A stretch of 64,000 nt of DNA from Caenorhabditis remanei (lineage: Eukaryota > Nematoda > Chromadorea > Rhabditida > Rhabditidae): contig NC_071328.1 of assembly GCF_010183535.1 (NCBI RefSeq), positions 12,772,001 to 12,836,000 of the forward strand, given 5' to 3'. The notes below the pieces were generated by a model. That model was not told where the DNA came from and made no database searches. It saw only the letters and a program-made list of their open reading frames with translations. Position 1 is the stretch's first letter; the number at the start of each line of letters is the position of its first letter. Positions 34,113 through 44,700 of this stretch are shown piece after piece. The translations under genes and the position numbers were made by a program.

Positions 34113-34359
34113 TACATTCCTGAAAATTCCTTATGTATTAAATATTCACCCAGAAACTGCCTTACTGAGATTAAAATTCGAATTATCCAACATTTTCTGT
34201 ATCAATTCCTTCCCATTATCCTCCACAAAACACTTTTCTGAGAAAATATTTTTGTTAATCGACGAACGGAGTTCATTGAGGATATAACAGTGAGCAATCG
34301 ACCCCAGGCTAGTTGATGTGAGCATATTGTCCGGTGATTTCAGGTATTTCTACATTTTT

Positions 34360-35079
34360 CTGGAAAATAAACGTTTAATTTCATTATTATTCGAAAAAAA
34401 ACAAAGAAATTCCATTTATTCATCTCAAAAACTAATTATAACATTATATATTTTGTTTAAAAACAACACGTGGCGTCTGCATATCTACGTGACGGTGTTT
34501 GCGGGCAATGCGTCATATTTCACGACATATACAGTAATCAGTTGTGGATTTTACCAAATTTAGCAAAGCGTGAATGTGAGTGTTAGTAAAAACTGTCCGA
34601 GTCGAAATAAACTTACTATTGGCCACGCGGGAATGTCCGATCGTTGTCGATGCACCATAAATTAGTACCAGATAGAATACCCAGTCCTTTTGCGATGCGG
34701 ATGGTTCAATAGACTTTGCTCTTTTAATAATAAATTTATTAGAGACTTTTAGCAGTTGAATACAATTGAAGGGGGACGTTAGGGTGCAAGATGAAGAGTG
34801 AGGAAAAATCGGGAAAGGGTGAAGGTGAGAAATAGGGGCGTGATTAGAGGGGTGAGAGACATAAAGAAGTAATGTTACAATAACATGAATGGCACCCAGG
34901 GGCGCGAGTGCCGAAAGGTCATACAAACAGAACAAGACATGACTCATGTCATAAGTTAGGAAAGGAGACATTTGAAAGCATTTGAATTAGAAAGGAGGAA
35001 ATATAAAACAATGAGAAAAAGGAAATAAGGAATTATAAAATAATAACAATAATCACCAGGTTGAGTACTCGAATCGAGC
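34360..35079. other. Spacer between gene C and the kinase relic
   Basis: About 0.7 kb. One 152-codon frame on the minus strand (34,513-34,971) is probably chance: hydrophobic and His/Pro-rich, with no homology seen. No element termini recognised. Confidence 0.45.
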
Positions 35080-35215
35080 ACACAATGCATGGAATTGTTA
35101 AGATGATTTGAGATGTTCTCTTGAAGACTCCCAAATCGAATTCTCACATCTGTATGGTCCATTTCGATCAGTTCACCAACTGAGTTCAAACGAAACGGAT
35201 AGAAAAAAGACAACT
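35080..35215 (+). pseudogene. Relic of the last pseudokinase exon
   Basis: Matches the final exon and 3' end of the SH2-pseudokinase genes (6,780 onward), from ACAATGCATGGAATTGTTA through the stop region and the AATAAAG signal. A CGA-to-TGA change gives an early stop. No upstream exons. It marks where the ancestral kinase gene stood just ahead of the PTP gene at 36.1 kb. Confidence 0.9.
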
Positions 35216-35289
35216 GCTGACTGGTATTTTCTTGTAAAAGTGTATAGAATAAAGTATTGGATTTGAGTTTTAAAACAGCAGACATTCTA

Positions 35290-35960
35290 TGGAAAAAGAG
35301 AGAGGGCGCAGAGATGTCAGACACTCTCGTTTCTCTGCACCCTCTCCATCTCTCGTTTATCTTCAGAGACACATATCTCAATAACGTGAAGAGCAATCAA
35401 AAAGTTGTCGACTAGTAAAATATGTAAAATTTCATACTGCTCTGATTTATAGTTGATAACTTTTTGATCTTTTCGATGTTGAGATATGATCCGTCTAAAA
35501 TTGGGATAGCAACTGAGATAGCGGTCTCGTCTCACTCTTTCAATTTACAAAGTTTTGGATAACTCTAATCAAAAGTTGTCGGTAATCCCCAAGTGGTGAA
35601 ATAAAAAAAAGGAAGTAAGAGGAGTGCGCAGACAGCGAGATAGTCTGGCTTCTCTGCGCTCTCTCCCTCTCTCCCCTCCAGGTTACCAACTTCGAAGACA
35701 CACATCTCAATGACGTGAAGAGCTGAGAGAGCGCTCCCATTTTTCTCTTACAATCTGGAAAGTTTTGGATAATTTCAATCAAAAGTTGTTACAAAATAAT
35801 CCTCGAAATGGTAAAATAGAAAAAGACAAAGCAACAAGAGAAGTGAGCAGACAGCGAGACACTTTAGCTTCTCTGCGCTCTCTCCCTCTCTTTTATGCAA
35901 TGTGTTTTTATAGTTGACAACATTTTGATAGCTCTTTTCGACTTCGAAATATGATCCGTC
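35290..35960. mobile_element. Two palindromic MITEs of the gttgtcaacta family
   Basis: Hairpins at about 35,290-35,480 and 35,640-35,960, with outer arms GAGGGCGCAGAGATGTC / CTCTGCGCTCTCTCC and inner AAAGTTGTCGACTA / TAGTTGATAACTTTTTG. They correspond in order to those between the kinase 3' end and the PTP relic in the two duplication copies. Confidence 0.6.
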
Positions 35961-36114
35961 TAAAACTGGGATAGCAACGGAGAGAACACACAGTAGATCA
36001 GAACTCTCCATTCTAATCTGTTTGAGGAACAGACTTCTAAATTTCTACAATTCTTTGAGTGGTTAAATAGAAAGAAAGGGAGTTTTTTCACACAAAAATT
36101 TATTCAATGAGAGA

Positions 36115-37697
36115 CTAATAAGCGATCGATACATCCTGACGAATGAGACCCTCGAACTCCTTTGTGACTTCCTCCACTTTCTGTTTCAATCGATCGGGGA
36201 TCGAGACCTTCTTCTGAAAGAAAGCAATCAATCACCTCAATTTGATCTACCCTCTCTACTCACCTTGATGTAGTAAAGAAGACAGAGATAGAGTGATGCA
36301 TATTGCTTCATACTATCCACAGAATTCGGTCTCTGAACTCTCAACGCCTTCACAATTTCGCCCATCCGTGGCTCCGAACCATCATTCAAACAGCAGAACG
36401 AGGCGCCCAACGAGAGGAAATAGCCGGCTCGTCCACATCCATTCTTCGATACAACCATCATCTTCTCGCTTCCATTCGATGTTTTCACAAAGTTCATGAC
36501 GTCGACGACGGAACGAGTCGTGTTTGCATACTTGACTGGAACACCGAATGGCTCCCAACCTGTGTGCACGTAGACGTTTATCATATTCGAGTTGGAGAGT
36601 CCATTCGGGAGAGCTTCGATCGTATAGGCCGTACGTTCCTCATCCATCTTCTCTACCTGAAAGTTTGAGGTACTGTGCTGTAGTACCGGGGTCCTTCGCC
36701 TTCAGTTTCGCTGAGTAGCGACTCAAGGCCCTATTTTCAGTCCACTAACCTTTCTAATGTTGACAAACATGCTCCCATAATAGATGTACGCTCCCGTAGT
36801 CGTCGGAAAGAAATCATTCTTCTCATCTTCTGCACCCATCAAAACGTACATCATAACCACAGACTCATTGAATACAGCCCTCCAAAACTCTTCCTCGAAA
36901 CCTCTCTTCGGCATTTGACCCATCAGAATTGGATAACGACAATGTGGAACAGTGATAGTCGACATGTTCACATAATCATCCGGTTGATTGGGAATCTTGA
37001 CGATGGTTGAGTCGAGACACGGATAGGCGTCCGTTTGGTTTTTGTGGAGATTCTTCTTCCAAAGGAGACAGTCTTTCTCAACGAGAGGCTTCGTGGAGGC
37101 ACATGCTTCGATGTATTCCAGACGGGCCATGGCGGCGTCTGAAAATTCAAAATTATCATGGAGTCGAATTACAAGGCTTACCCATTTTTTCAATGTATCC
37201 CAATGCCACATCCTCAGCCTTCCATTTGACAGGTGTCGTGACCGTTTGGACAGTAGGCGGGGTCACAAGAACTGGAGGAGGAGCCATGATTGGAACAGCA
37301 GTTGGAGTTGGAGACATTGCAGTTGGTGTCATCACTTTGGCCGTTGCTGTGAGTTTAGTCGGAGCAGATGGTGCCTCGGAAAACAGATTTACAGCAGTGT
37401 CGGATACAGTAATCGTTGGAAGAAATGGGGTTCCATCCGTGGAAACGTCATCAGTTGAGATTTGTTTTTTGAGTTTACGGAGGCTTCCATTCGATGCGTT
37501 TCCATGCAACTTCGTGCTCGATCTCTCCTTTTTTGTCCCTTTTTTCTTATGATTGTGGCGCTTTTTTGAATTTTTCGGAGGGACCACCGACGCTTTTTTA
37601 TGGAGATGATGGTGGTGATGCTTCTTCGTTTTCTTTTCTTTTCTGTAAAATTTAGTGTTCAAAAAGAGTTCCAGAGCCGTGCAACTTACGAGGACAT
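36115..37697 (-). CDS. Protein tyrosine phosphatase-domain protein, catalytically dead
   Basis: Five exons: 37697-37690, 37642-37182, 37138-36750, 36656-36264, 36213-36115. They join in phase to 449 aa. The N-terminal ~150 aa are low-complexity: Lys/His-rich (KKHHHHHLHKK) then Thr/Pro-rich. Residues ~155-430 are a PTP fold (QPDDYVNMSTI, RYPILMGQMP, FWRAVFNE). The signature C-x5-R reads S356-KNGCG-R362, so the nucleophilic Cys is Ser, and the WPD loop reads WEPFGVP, losing the general-acid Asp. It should bind but not hydrolyse phosphotyrosine. It is the only complete copy; relics of its 3' end follow both pseudokinase genes. AATAAA lies just downstream of the stop. The family is expanded and often sperm-expressed in Caenorhabditis (family knowledge). 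Confidence 0.85.
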
Positions 37698-37939
37698 CTA
37701 TTGGTTTCCTTCCTCTTGTCAGAAGTTCTCGTTGAGAAAAATCAAAGTTTTCGATGTAAAATAACTAATTTATGAAGAATCGGTGGGTTATTTATAGGGT
37801 TCTGATAAAGATCTTCACGTGGAAAATTGACTTTTTTTACTAAAAAAAGTTTTTATCTTGGTTTCCCTTGTTTTCTTCAGAAAAAAAAACATAAAAACAA
37901 GCATTAATATTGACGTGACCTGGCCGACTGATTACACTC

Positions 37940-38505
37940 GATCTTATCGATTGAGAACAACTCTCGTCAGTTTGAGTTTTGAAATCGACCAGCAATGACG
38001 TCTCTCTTCCGCCGCCTCTTGTTAGATAAGTTTATTTTTCCGAACAGATTTTGATAACGGATGGTTAGGTTTTCAAAGGTCCTTTATTTCACCGCACTAC
38101 TAGTACTTTTTGGTATTGACCCCGACTTGGAAGGTTCGCTTGTGAAGTATATAAATCAGCAAACCGCAAATATGCAGACATATACGCATAGGTTTTCCGG
38201 GGATTGACACCTCAGTCAATATACCAGTTAACCATAATATGCAGGGTAAGTTCCCATATATTTGCTGGGACTAGTCTAGATACTAGTAAACCGCAAATAT
38301 GGAGATTAGATGCCCATAGGCTCACAGGTGATTGACTTTATAGTCAGAGAACCAGTGAACCGTATTATGGAGGGTAAGTTCCCATCGGCTTGCATGGAAT
38401 AGACTATTTAGTCTATAAACCGGCAAACCACAATATGGAGACACGAATTCGCATAGACTTGCAGGCAATAGACTTCAAACGTGATTTTTCCAAGTCGGGG
38501 TCAAC
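37940..38505. repeat. Repeat element with ~80-bp minisatellite, copy 1
   Basis: A ~190-bp leader (ends GACCCCGACTTGGAAGG at about 38,140) is followed by four diverged units of roughly 75-85 bp (CAAACCGCAAATATG.AGAC...GCATAGG...GGGGATTGAC...CAGTCAATATACCAG). It closes with TTCCAAGTCGGGGTCAA at about 38,488, the complement of the leader's end. So the minisatellite is framed by an inverted repeat. Confidence 0.65.
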
Positions 38506-38689
38506 CCCAACAAAATCAAAAAATACAACAAGAAAGAGGATCTTCGAAACCCTGACTACTCTTTTTCCTAATCTGCGCACGAGAGTCATAGTGAAATTTG
38601 AGTTTAAATTTTCAGAGTCTTCAGAGTCATTGGCAATACATGCTTCCAAATTTTCATGCGTGCAATTCGTTTTGGGAGCACCAGCCTTT

Positions 38690-39040
38690 TGATTTCATCA
38701 ATCGGGAACAACTTTCGGCAGTTTGAGTTTTCAAATCGACCAGCGATGACGTCTCTCTTCCGCCGCCTCATGCTAGATAAGTTATTTTTCCGGGCAGATT
38801 TTGAAAACGGATGATTAGGTTTTCAATGGTCCTTTCTTTTACCGCGCACTAATAGTTTTTTGGCATTGACTCCGACTTGGAAGGTTCTTGTATCAGTTTA
38901 TAAACCGGCAAACCGCAAATATGCAGACAGTTACGCATAGGTTTTCCGGGGATTGACACCTCAGTCAATATACCAGTAGGCCATAATATGCAGGGTAAGT
39001 TCCCATATACTTGCTGGGACTTGTCTAGATACCAGTCGGT
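38690..39040. repeat. Repeat element with minisatellite, copy 2
   Basis: Same leader (ACGTCTCTCTTCCGCCGCC ... TCCGACTTGGAAGG) and two minisatellite units, then cut off at about 39,040 where a different repeat (TCACGTCGCCTAACGGCGAC) begins. Confidence 0.65.
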
Positions 39041-39042
39041 TC

Positions 39043-39150
39043 ACGTCGCCTAACGGCGACTAAACCTCCTTCTCAACACCACCCTTCTAGGTTTTTACAG
39101 TGGATCGTAATTAATCCGGAAACGGACGACACGTTTCAAATCCTCTTTTT
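39043..39150. repeat. Dispersed repeat starting TCACGTCGCCTAACGGCGAC
   Basis: About 100 bp that recurs at 40,163-40,260 in the same orientation, including CTCCTTCTCAACACCACCC and CCGGAAACGGACGACACGTTT. The first bases form a small hairpin (GTCGCC..GGCGAC). Confidence 0.7.
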
Positions 39151-39701
39151 TCTATATCTGAATATAAGAAAAAATATTGTCCCAACAACGTCCCAACATT
39201 TGTTTGATCCATCTGACTACAGTCAACGTTGCCTAACTTGACAGATCGGATTCTTGAACGCACCGACCTTCGCCATTTGAAAGTCGAACTTAGCTTTGAA
39301 GTATAGCCCCTCTCAATATGAGCAAATTTGATCCATCCTTCTGTTAAAGTGAGAGCTCCTTTCTTCTCTCCGTTACATCATCGGGCTTTTCTGATCGTAT
39401 GGCAGCTGCCCGGGAAGAGATCGTCGGACTGCTATATCAGTTGCCATGATTTTCAACCCCAATTTTGTGTCATCCTGACTCTCAGTTTTTCGTTTGACTA
39501 CCATGCGATTTGAATCAGCAGCTTTACTTTTCTGAAGCCAGTAAAAGTTGATCTCTCTTTCTCTCTAAAGCGAGGTTATGCGTTTTTATTATCTCGTTCC
39601 CACACTGACTCCTGTGTCATCATCTCGTCCTCAATCCCCGTCCATTTCGCTTCTTCAGGCGGCCTTGTAGAGGACCAAAAGATTAGTCGATATGCAAAAA
39701 T
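39151..39701. other. Intergenic, no gene seen
   Basis: About 550 bp of mixed sequence with short open frames and no recognisable gene or element end. Confidence 0.5.
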
Positions 39702-39914
39702 TCAGCCCGACGCCTTCTTTTTGTCGTATTTTTTCACACACTCCTGTGTCATGAGTTGAATGTCCTGTATCCCATCAACTCCTTCGAGCTTCAATCTCCC
39801 TTCTGATTCTGAGCGATGGAGCACGCCTTCACCGGAAACAGGAGAAACAGCACCATAATCATCCACTAAATTGTCAGCAGGAACAGTATTAGTTGTTGGA
39901 GACAGTGACGCCAT
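39702..39914 (-). CDS. Possible small protein gene, 70 aa
   Basis: Single frame beginning MASLSPTTNTVPADN and ending in a Lys-rich tail (KKYDKKKASG). Acidic/hydroxyl-rich middle, no domain. The codon composition looks coding (few runs of A/T), and the start context TTCATGGCG-type in reverse is reasonable, but there are no paralogues in the window to support it. It could be one exon of a larger gene. Confidence 0.4.
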   Translation of the reverse strand: MASLSPTTNTVPADNLVDDYGAVSPVSGEGVLHRSESEGRLKLEGVDGIQDIQLMTQECVKKYDKKKASG

Positions 39915-40162
39915 GAAGGGAATAGGAAAATGATAGTTATCAGCAGTTCAGAAGAATGGGATTTACATGGCCCCATGTCTGGACTTCACGCAACTTCCGC
40001 TTTTTACTGTATTCTTACACGGTAAAGTAGGCGGAGCTAAAACCGTGGTGAGAAGAAGAAGATAAATGCTAGCCAGATTGGCTATTAATACTTTTAAACA
40101 TGTGGACTCATATCCACAATCCCCTTTTAGCTGTCTCCAGAAAACTACCCGTATTTGTATGA

Positions 40163-40260
40163 TTCACGTCGCCTAACGGCGACTAAACCTCCTTCTCAAC
40201 ACCACCCTACTGGGTGTTACAGTGAATTACCCGGAAACGGACGACACGTTTGGATTCCTC
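40163..40260. repeat. Dispersed repeat, second copy of 39,043-39,150
   Basis: Direct repeat with about 90% identity by eye. Followed at 40,330-40,350 by a further short echo of CCGAAAACGGACGGCAC. Confidence 0.7.
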
Positions 40261-40609
40261 TAGTTTTTCTGAATCCGATGATATCAAAAAACCCTTCACG
40301 TCGTCACTTTTTAAAAAAACGGCGCATAACTTTTTATGACGTGGATCAATCCGAAAACGGACGGCACTGGCCACAAAGAGAAAAAAGTTAAAGTTACATT
40401 TAACCGCTTTTCTTTGGAGTCTCGAGTCGAACCAACTAACTGTAGTCAACGTCGCTTAACTTGCCAGATCGGACGGTCGGCGCGTTCCCTTTTATCCACG
40501 CGCCACTGAAGAGGCGCCGCTCTGTGAAGAGGAAAGCGAGCAGCCGACGTTTCACGGGTTTTGCCGACCGCCTCCCCCTTCTCTCTCTTCGAATATGGCT
40601 TGAAATTCA

Positions 40610-40790
40610 GTTTTTTTGATCCAGAAGACGTCAAATTTGATATTTTTGAAAAAAAGAAAAGTTCGGGCATCATTAAGAGAAAATTTCTGATCTTTTGGTC
40701 TAAATTCGAAGAAAATCGGTCCAGTAGGAAGGGCGGTAGGATCGGCGACAGACAAACAAACATACAGCCGTTTGCGTTTGTTAATAGTAA
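40610..40790. repeat. 180-bp dispersed repeat, copy 1
   Basis: CCAGAAGACGTCAAAT...AATCGGTCCAGTAGGAAGG...GGCGACAGACAAACAAACATAC...AATAGTAAAGAT recurs at 41,065-41,245, nearly identical. The GACAGACAAACAAACA tail resembles 3' ends of some retroposons, but no reverse transcriptase is nearby. Confidence 0.65.
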
Positions 40791-40869
40791 AGATCTCGAC
40801 TATAACAAAGTTATTTACAACCTCCGTATACTGGCTGTCTATGTTCTTATCAAAACAAAAAACCAAAAA

Positions 40870-40985
40870 ACTTTTCCAGCCTGACGGGAACGAACTCACT
40901 ACCCCATGGGTGAGTGTCATCTGCGTAGACCGCTACACCAAATACGCGCGGCCTGGGCGCTCTCGAGAACGCAGTCAAGAAACAC
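40870..40985 (-). other. tRNA-like, possibly SINE-derived sequence
   Basis: On the minus strand a D-arm-like stretch (TGGTGTAGCGGTCTACGC) is followed about 40 bp later by AGTTCGTTCCCGTC, which resembles a B box/T arm. The acceptor stem does not pair convincingly, so this is a tRNA-derived repeat or relic rather than a functional tRNA. Confidence 0.3.
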
Positions 40986-41064
40986 CGAGTCAGTAGTTTT
41001 GAGTTTCTACCACCCTGTCGGGACACACCTTCTCTGCACGCTTTCTACTGTTAAAATCGGCATC

Positions 41065-41245
41065 GTCTCCAGAAGACGTCAAATGTTATATTTTTGAAAA
41101 AAGAAAAGTTCGGGCATCATTAAGAGAAAATTTCTGATCTTTTGGTCTAAATTCGAAGAAAATCGGTCCAGTAGGAAAGGCGGTAGGATCGGCGACAGAC
41201 ACACAAACATACAGCCGTTTGCGTTTGTTAATAGTAAAGATTAGT
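41065..41245. repeat. 180-bp dispersed repeat, copy 2
   Basis: Direct copy of 40,610-40,790, leading straight into the third minisatellite element. Confidence 0.65.
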
Positions 41246-41540
41246 AAACAGTAAATATGGAGATCATTAGAAGCCCATAGGCTTACAGGGGATTGACATT
41301 TCTGTCAAGGAACCAGTGAACCATATTATGGAGGGTAAGTTCCCATAGGTTTGCAAGGAATATACTTTTTAGTCTATAAACCGTCAAACCACAATATGGA
41401 GACACATATTCGCATAGGCTTGCAGGGAATTGACTCTATAGTCAATTTACCAGTAAACCACATTATGCAGGGTAAGTACGCATAGGCATGCTGGGAATAG
41501 ACTTCACGAGCGATCCTTCCAAGTCGGGGTCAATCCCAAC
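41240..41540. repeat. Minisatellite element, copy 3 (left end missing)
   Basis: Three to four ~80-bp units of the same family (AAACCACAATATGGAGACAC ... CATAGGCTTGCAGGGAATTGAC) followed by TTCCAAGTCGGGGTCAATCC, the conserved right end. The leader is absent. Confidence 0.65.
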
Positions 41541-42690
41541 AAAATCAAAGACACATCAGAAGAACATCAACTTCAAAATAACTCATCTCTCTGAGCAGAT
41601 TAGTTGGGATTTGATGCGTTCATCTAGTTTTCATCCGAATCCTTTTTATCCGAAAACTGAAATTTTTTCTTTTTGAGCTCACGAGTGCCGCTATAGGACG
41701 ATTTGTGTACTTGAATGTACTTTTATGCCAAAATATCTGGGATGCGTGGCAGCAACTTCAATCCACGAGAATGAACACCGTTTTGTTGAAGATTAGAAGA
41801 CGGCATCAACGACGACTAGCTGTGGAAGAAAAAGAGCGAAAGTTCCGAATAATCTCGATGTGTTCACAATTGAAAATGAGAATCAGACCATGAAGTGGTG
41901 AGTAAATTGAAACACTAGCGCCTAAATTTATCAGTAAATAACATGATAATGTTTCTCTCACATGATCAGAATGAAAGAAGGAGAAGAGGAGAGGATAACC
42001 ATTCAGACTTTGAGATGCTTCACCTGCCGACAAAAGATATTCATGTACCAACTAATGCAATTACTGTTTTTTGGGGAATGTATCGATAGACGGATGGAAT
42101 TCAAATTTTCAAAGTTGAGGTTCGTTTTTTGACTGTAATGGGAAAGTTCGTTTTTCAATCTGTTCTTGCAAAAATTTTCAAGAATCGGTGAGGAGATTTC
42201 ATTCTGGCCTTCTCAAACCATAGTTCTTTTATCCGCGTTCCGGGTTCCATCTGACTAGTGATCATATTTTCAATGCGTTAGCTTGTACGGTTGGCACCGT
42301 GTGCTCTCCAAAACATTTATTTAAATTCGCTTGAGTTTCTAGACTTACTCCGTATCATTGTGTTGCCGTGTTGACCTACGGGCGCGCGTGCATTTCTCGC
42401 AGCTGTTCTGTCAATTTCGCTCAAATAGAGAACTTAAATAGAGAAAATAGAGAATTTCGGAACTCCAGTTTTCCCTGACCCCTATTATTATTATCCAACT
42501 GCAGTTCGAGTAAATAGCAGATGGGTTTACCCAATGTAAATATGTCAACTAATTCACACATTGTCTCTCGGTCTATTGTCTGGGACATTCTTCTTCACGT
42601 ATTACCATCTGCCACCTTATCTCCTCGGGAAATCGGTCCAAACGCATGACTTTGTGGGAAACTTGGAACCTTGAACGGTCGAAAAAAATG
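41541..42690. other. Repeat-rich spacer, no gene
   Basis: Short frames only. From about 42,480 it matches a segment of the X repeat (AATTCACACATTGTC.CTC..TATTGTCTGGGACATT, compare 58,729-58,820). Confidence 0.5.
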
Positions 42691-42777
42691 TATTCCAGAA
42701 GTATCAATGCGTCGATTGGGAGGAATTTGAACCAATTTTTGAAAAATTCGAAGCGAAATTTATTGCTGACTGCCGTC
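42691..42777 (+). pseudogene. Captured 77-bp fragment of a gene A exon
   Basis: Encodes YQCVDWEEFEPIFEKFEAKF, identical to the end of the gene A exon at 24,630-24,715 on the other strand. It has neither flanking exon sequence nor intron, lies 18 kb away, and sits among dispersed repeats, so it looks like a copied scrap rather than a gene. Confidence 0.9.
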
Positions 42778-44027
42778 CCATTTCATCCGACTTAACATTC
42801 GTTTGAATTTTTCTATTGTCACATTACTGTTAACACAAACCACCTAGTCACTTATCTCCATGAATCACTTATTCTATCAGACCACCTGATGGCTGATGTC
42901 CACTAGACTCCGCCCACTGGTCCCCAGCCTCCTCATCTCATCTTCTTTGCTCATCGTGCACCATCTCTCCGTACTGAATGGTGACTCTTCTGTCTTCTTA
43001 TTCTTAGTCTTTGGTCTTTGAGTTATCCCCATAGCCATGATTTATCCCCTACTCATATTCTTTATTTGCTCATTAAGTTTACAAATTAATGTTTTCATTT
43101 TCCAGTGCCAAAGTGAAGCGAGAGGCAACCAACCGTCGCGAAAAACAAGGAATGGTCGAGTGCAAGCTACGGTTGACAAGAGGGCAATCGATCGACAAGA
43201 AGCAAATGACGATCGTCGTTTTGATAGATGTGAGTTTTAAACCCTAGTAAAAATGCTTTATCGCTGTTACTTTGACTTCCTCCCACTATTCTTTTTTGTG
43301 TCGGTTTCGGTTAGACTCGGCCAGACGATAGATAGACGTTAGTTTGTCGCGCTGACGCATTGAAAGTAGATTTTGTAGTGATAGGATAGGGTGCCGTGAT
43401 TGGAACCTCAACTTTGAAGATTTGAGTTCCTTCAGTTATTAAATCAATTTCCCAGAGAACAACCTCACTAGTTGGTAGATAGTTGATAGATATCTTATGT
43501 CAACAGGTGCAACCACAATAACAATGAATGTGAAGATGTCGGCCTGTTTTCTTTTTATTACTCTCTGCCGCAAACGCAGCCACCTGTCACTTATCTTCCT
43601 GGGAAATCTAATAGATGATAGCAAACAGGACACGCCCACATGACCGTATGAGACTAGACATTTGGCATACAGTCAGTTGTCCCTTTCACTCCCTTATTGC
43701 GCTCTCCTCTCTTTTTGAGCTCTCTAGTTTTCCTTGCCTTGGACCAACCGTTCCTTTTTTATTTCTCGCTCAAGTTACTTCTTCATGCAACAACTCTTGG
43801 TTTCTTATATCCACTTCTTTTGTACTTTTCCTATTTTGTGATATAGTTCGTAACATCACTCACGTTAAATTCAACTATTTCTTTCAGCACCTCGTGCCAT
43901 CATCTCACAGAAGCCGACAGAAACACGACCTGCGCATCGACAGATGGAAGACTGCAGTGACAAAGATGAATGCCCCGACGAGGAGAGCTGCCAGTCACAC
44001 AGAGGAAATTCAAAAATTGGTGAGTTA
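42778..44027 (+). repeat. X repeat (copy 1), with exon-like segments
   Basis: From about 43,380 (GGGTGCCGTGATTGGAACC) to 44,027 it matches 58,013-59,007 (+) and 50,363-51,340 (reverse). Two exon-like segments lie in it: 43,107-43,227 (ends GAT|GTGAGTTTT) and 43,888-44,018 (starts after TTTCAG, contains EDCSDKDECPDEESC, ends AAATTG|GTGAGTTAC). Segment order differs from the other copies: the part found at 58.7-58.8 kb lies ahead of, not after, the part found at 58.0-58.3 kb. This suggests units were once arrayed in tandem. Function unknown. Confidence 0.6.
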
Positions 44028-44700
44028 CTGACTTCCCCCACCATTCTTATCTGTGTCGGTTCCGGTTAGACTGATCGAGCATGGCGCTGTAATAGTCTAT
44101 ACTTATCCGGGCTGGGGATTACTCCACTAGACGCGGGTTTGAATCCTCCCGGGTTAGAAATAAATTTAATTATATCCAAAACTCCCAAAAACGGGATATT
44201 TTCAATGAAATCAAAATCAAAACTTTAAAAAACGGGTAATTTTCGATGATATTGACTTCCCCCACCATTCTTATCTGTGTCGGTTCCGGTTAGACTGATC
44301 GAGCATGGCGCTGTAATAGTCTATACTTATCCGGGCTGGGGATTACTCCAGTAGACGCGGGTTTGAATTCTCCCGGGTTAGAAATAAATTTAATTATATC
44401 CAAAACTCCCAAAAACGGGATATTTTCAATGAAATCAAAATCAAAACTGACGAAAACAGGTAATTTCCGATGATATTGACTTCCCCCACCATTCTTATCT
44501 GTGTCGGTTCCGGTTAGACTGATCGAGCATGGCGCTGTAATAGTCTATACTTATCCGGGCTGGGGATTACTCCAGTAGACGCGGGTTTGAATCCTTCCGG
44601 GTTAGAAATACAAAGAACTATAATCAAACCTCCCAAAAACGGGATATTTTTAATGAAATCAAAATCAAAACTGACAAAAACGGGATATTTCTATGATACC
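44028..44700 (+). repeat. Three tandem 224-bp units with tRNA-type B box (S array)
   Basis: Units start at about 44,028, 44,251 and 44,475 with TTGACTTCCCCCACCATTCT. Each contains GATCGAGCATGGCGCTG and, ~55 bp later, GCGGGTTTGAATCCTCCCGG, whose GGTTTGAATCC fits a polymerase III B box; the earlier stretch could be a degenerate A box. Units end in AT-rich AAAACGGG-containing tails. This points to a tRNA-derived SINE-like repeat. Further copies: 47,445-47,655 and 49,964-50,362 (reverse), 59,008-59,945 (forward). Confidence 0.7.

Larger units (their letters stand above)
28921..34355 (-). pseudogene. Gene C: broken paralogue of gene B, split by a transposon
   Basis: Start-proximal exons are right of the transposon (34,355 to about 34,125; PDNMLTS, FVEDNGKELIQKMLD) and continue left of it (29,898 to about 29,655; MYGSANELMQ, YRSLKNEEYICKSDL). 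C-terminal coiled-coil and finger exons follow at 29,636-28,921. Three lesions: the start ATG is followed at once by TAG; the 4.2-kb transposon at 29,904-34,112 sits in exon 3; and everything equivalent to gene B residues ~133-575 is missing, so N-terminal exons abut the coiled coil directly. The finger itself is intact (KSGQEVIRCPLCKRRFH). Confidence 0.8.

Noticed and set aside
36293..37552. Plus-strand frames of 121-181 codons across the PTP gene
   Set aside because: They are antisense shadows of well-supported PTP exons and have no splice partners.
38390..38692. 100-codon frame over the minisatellite cassette
   Set aside because: Most of it is minisatellite and the closing inverted repeat; no independent support.
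44050..44140. Functional tRNA gene in each S unit
   Set aside because: A B box is present, but acceptor and anticodon stems do not pair convincingly; a tRNA-derived repeat is more likely.
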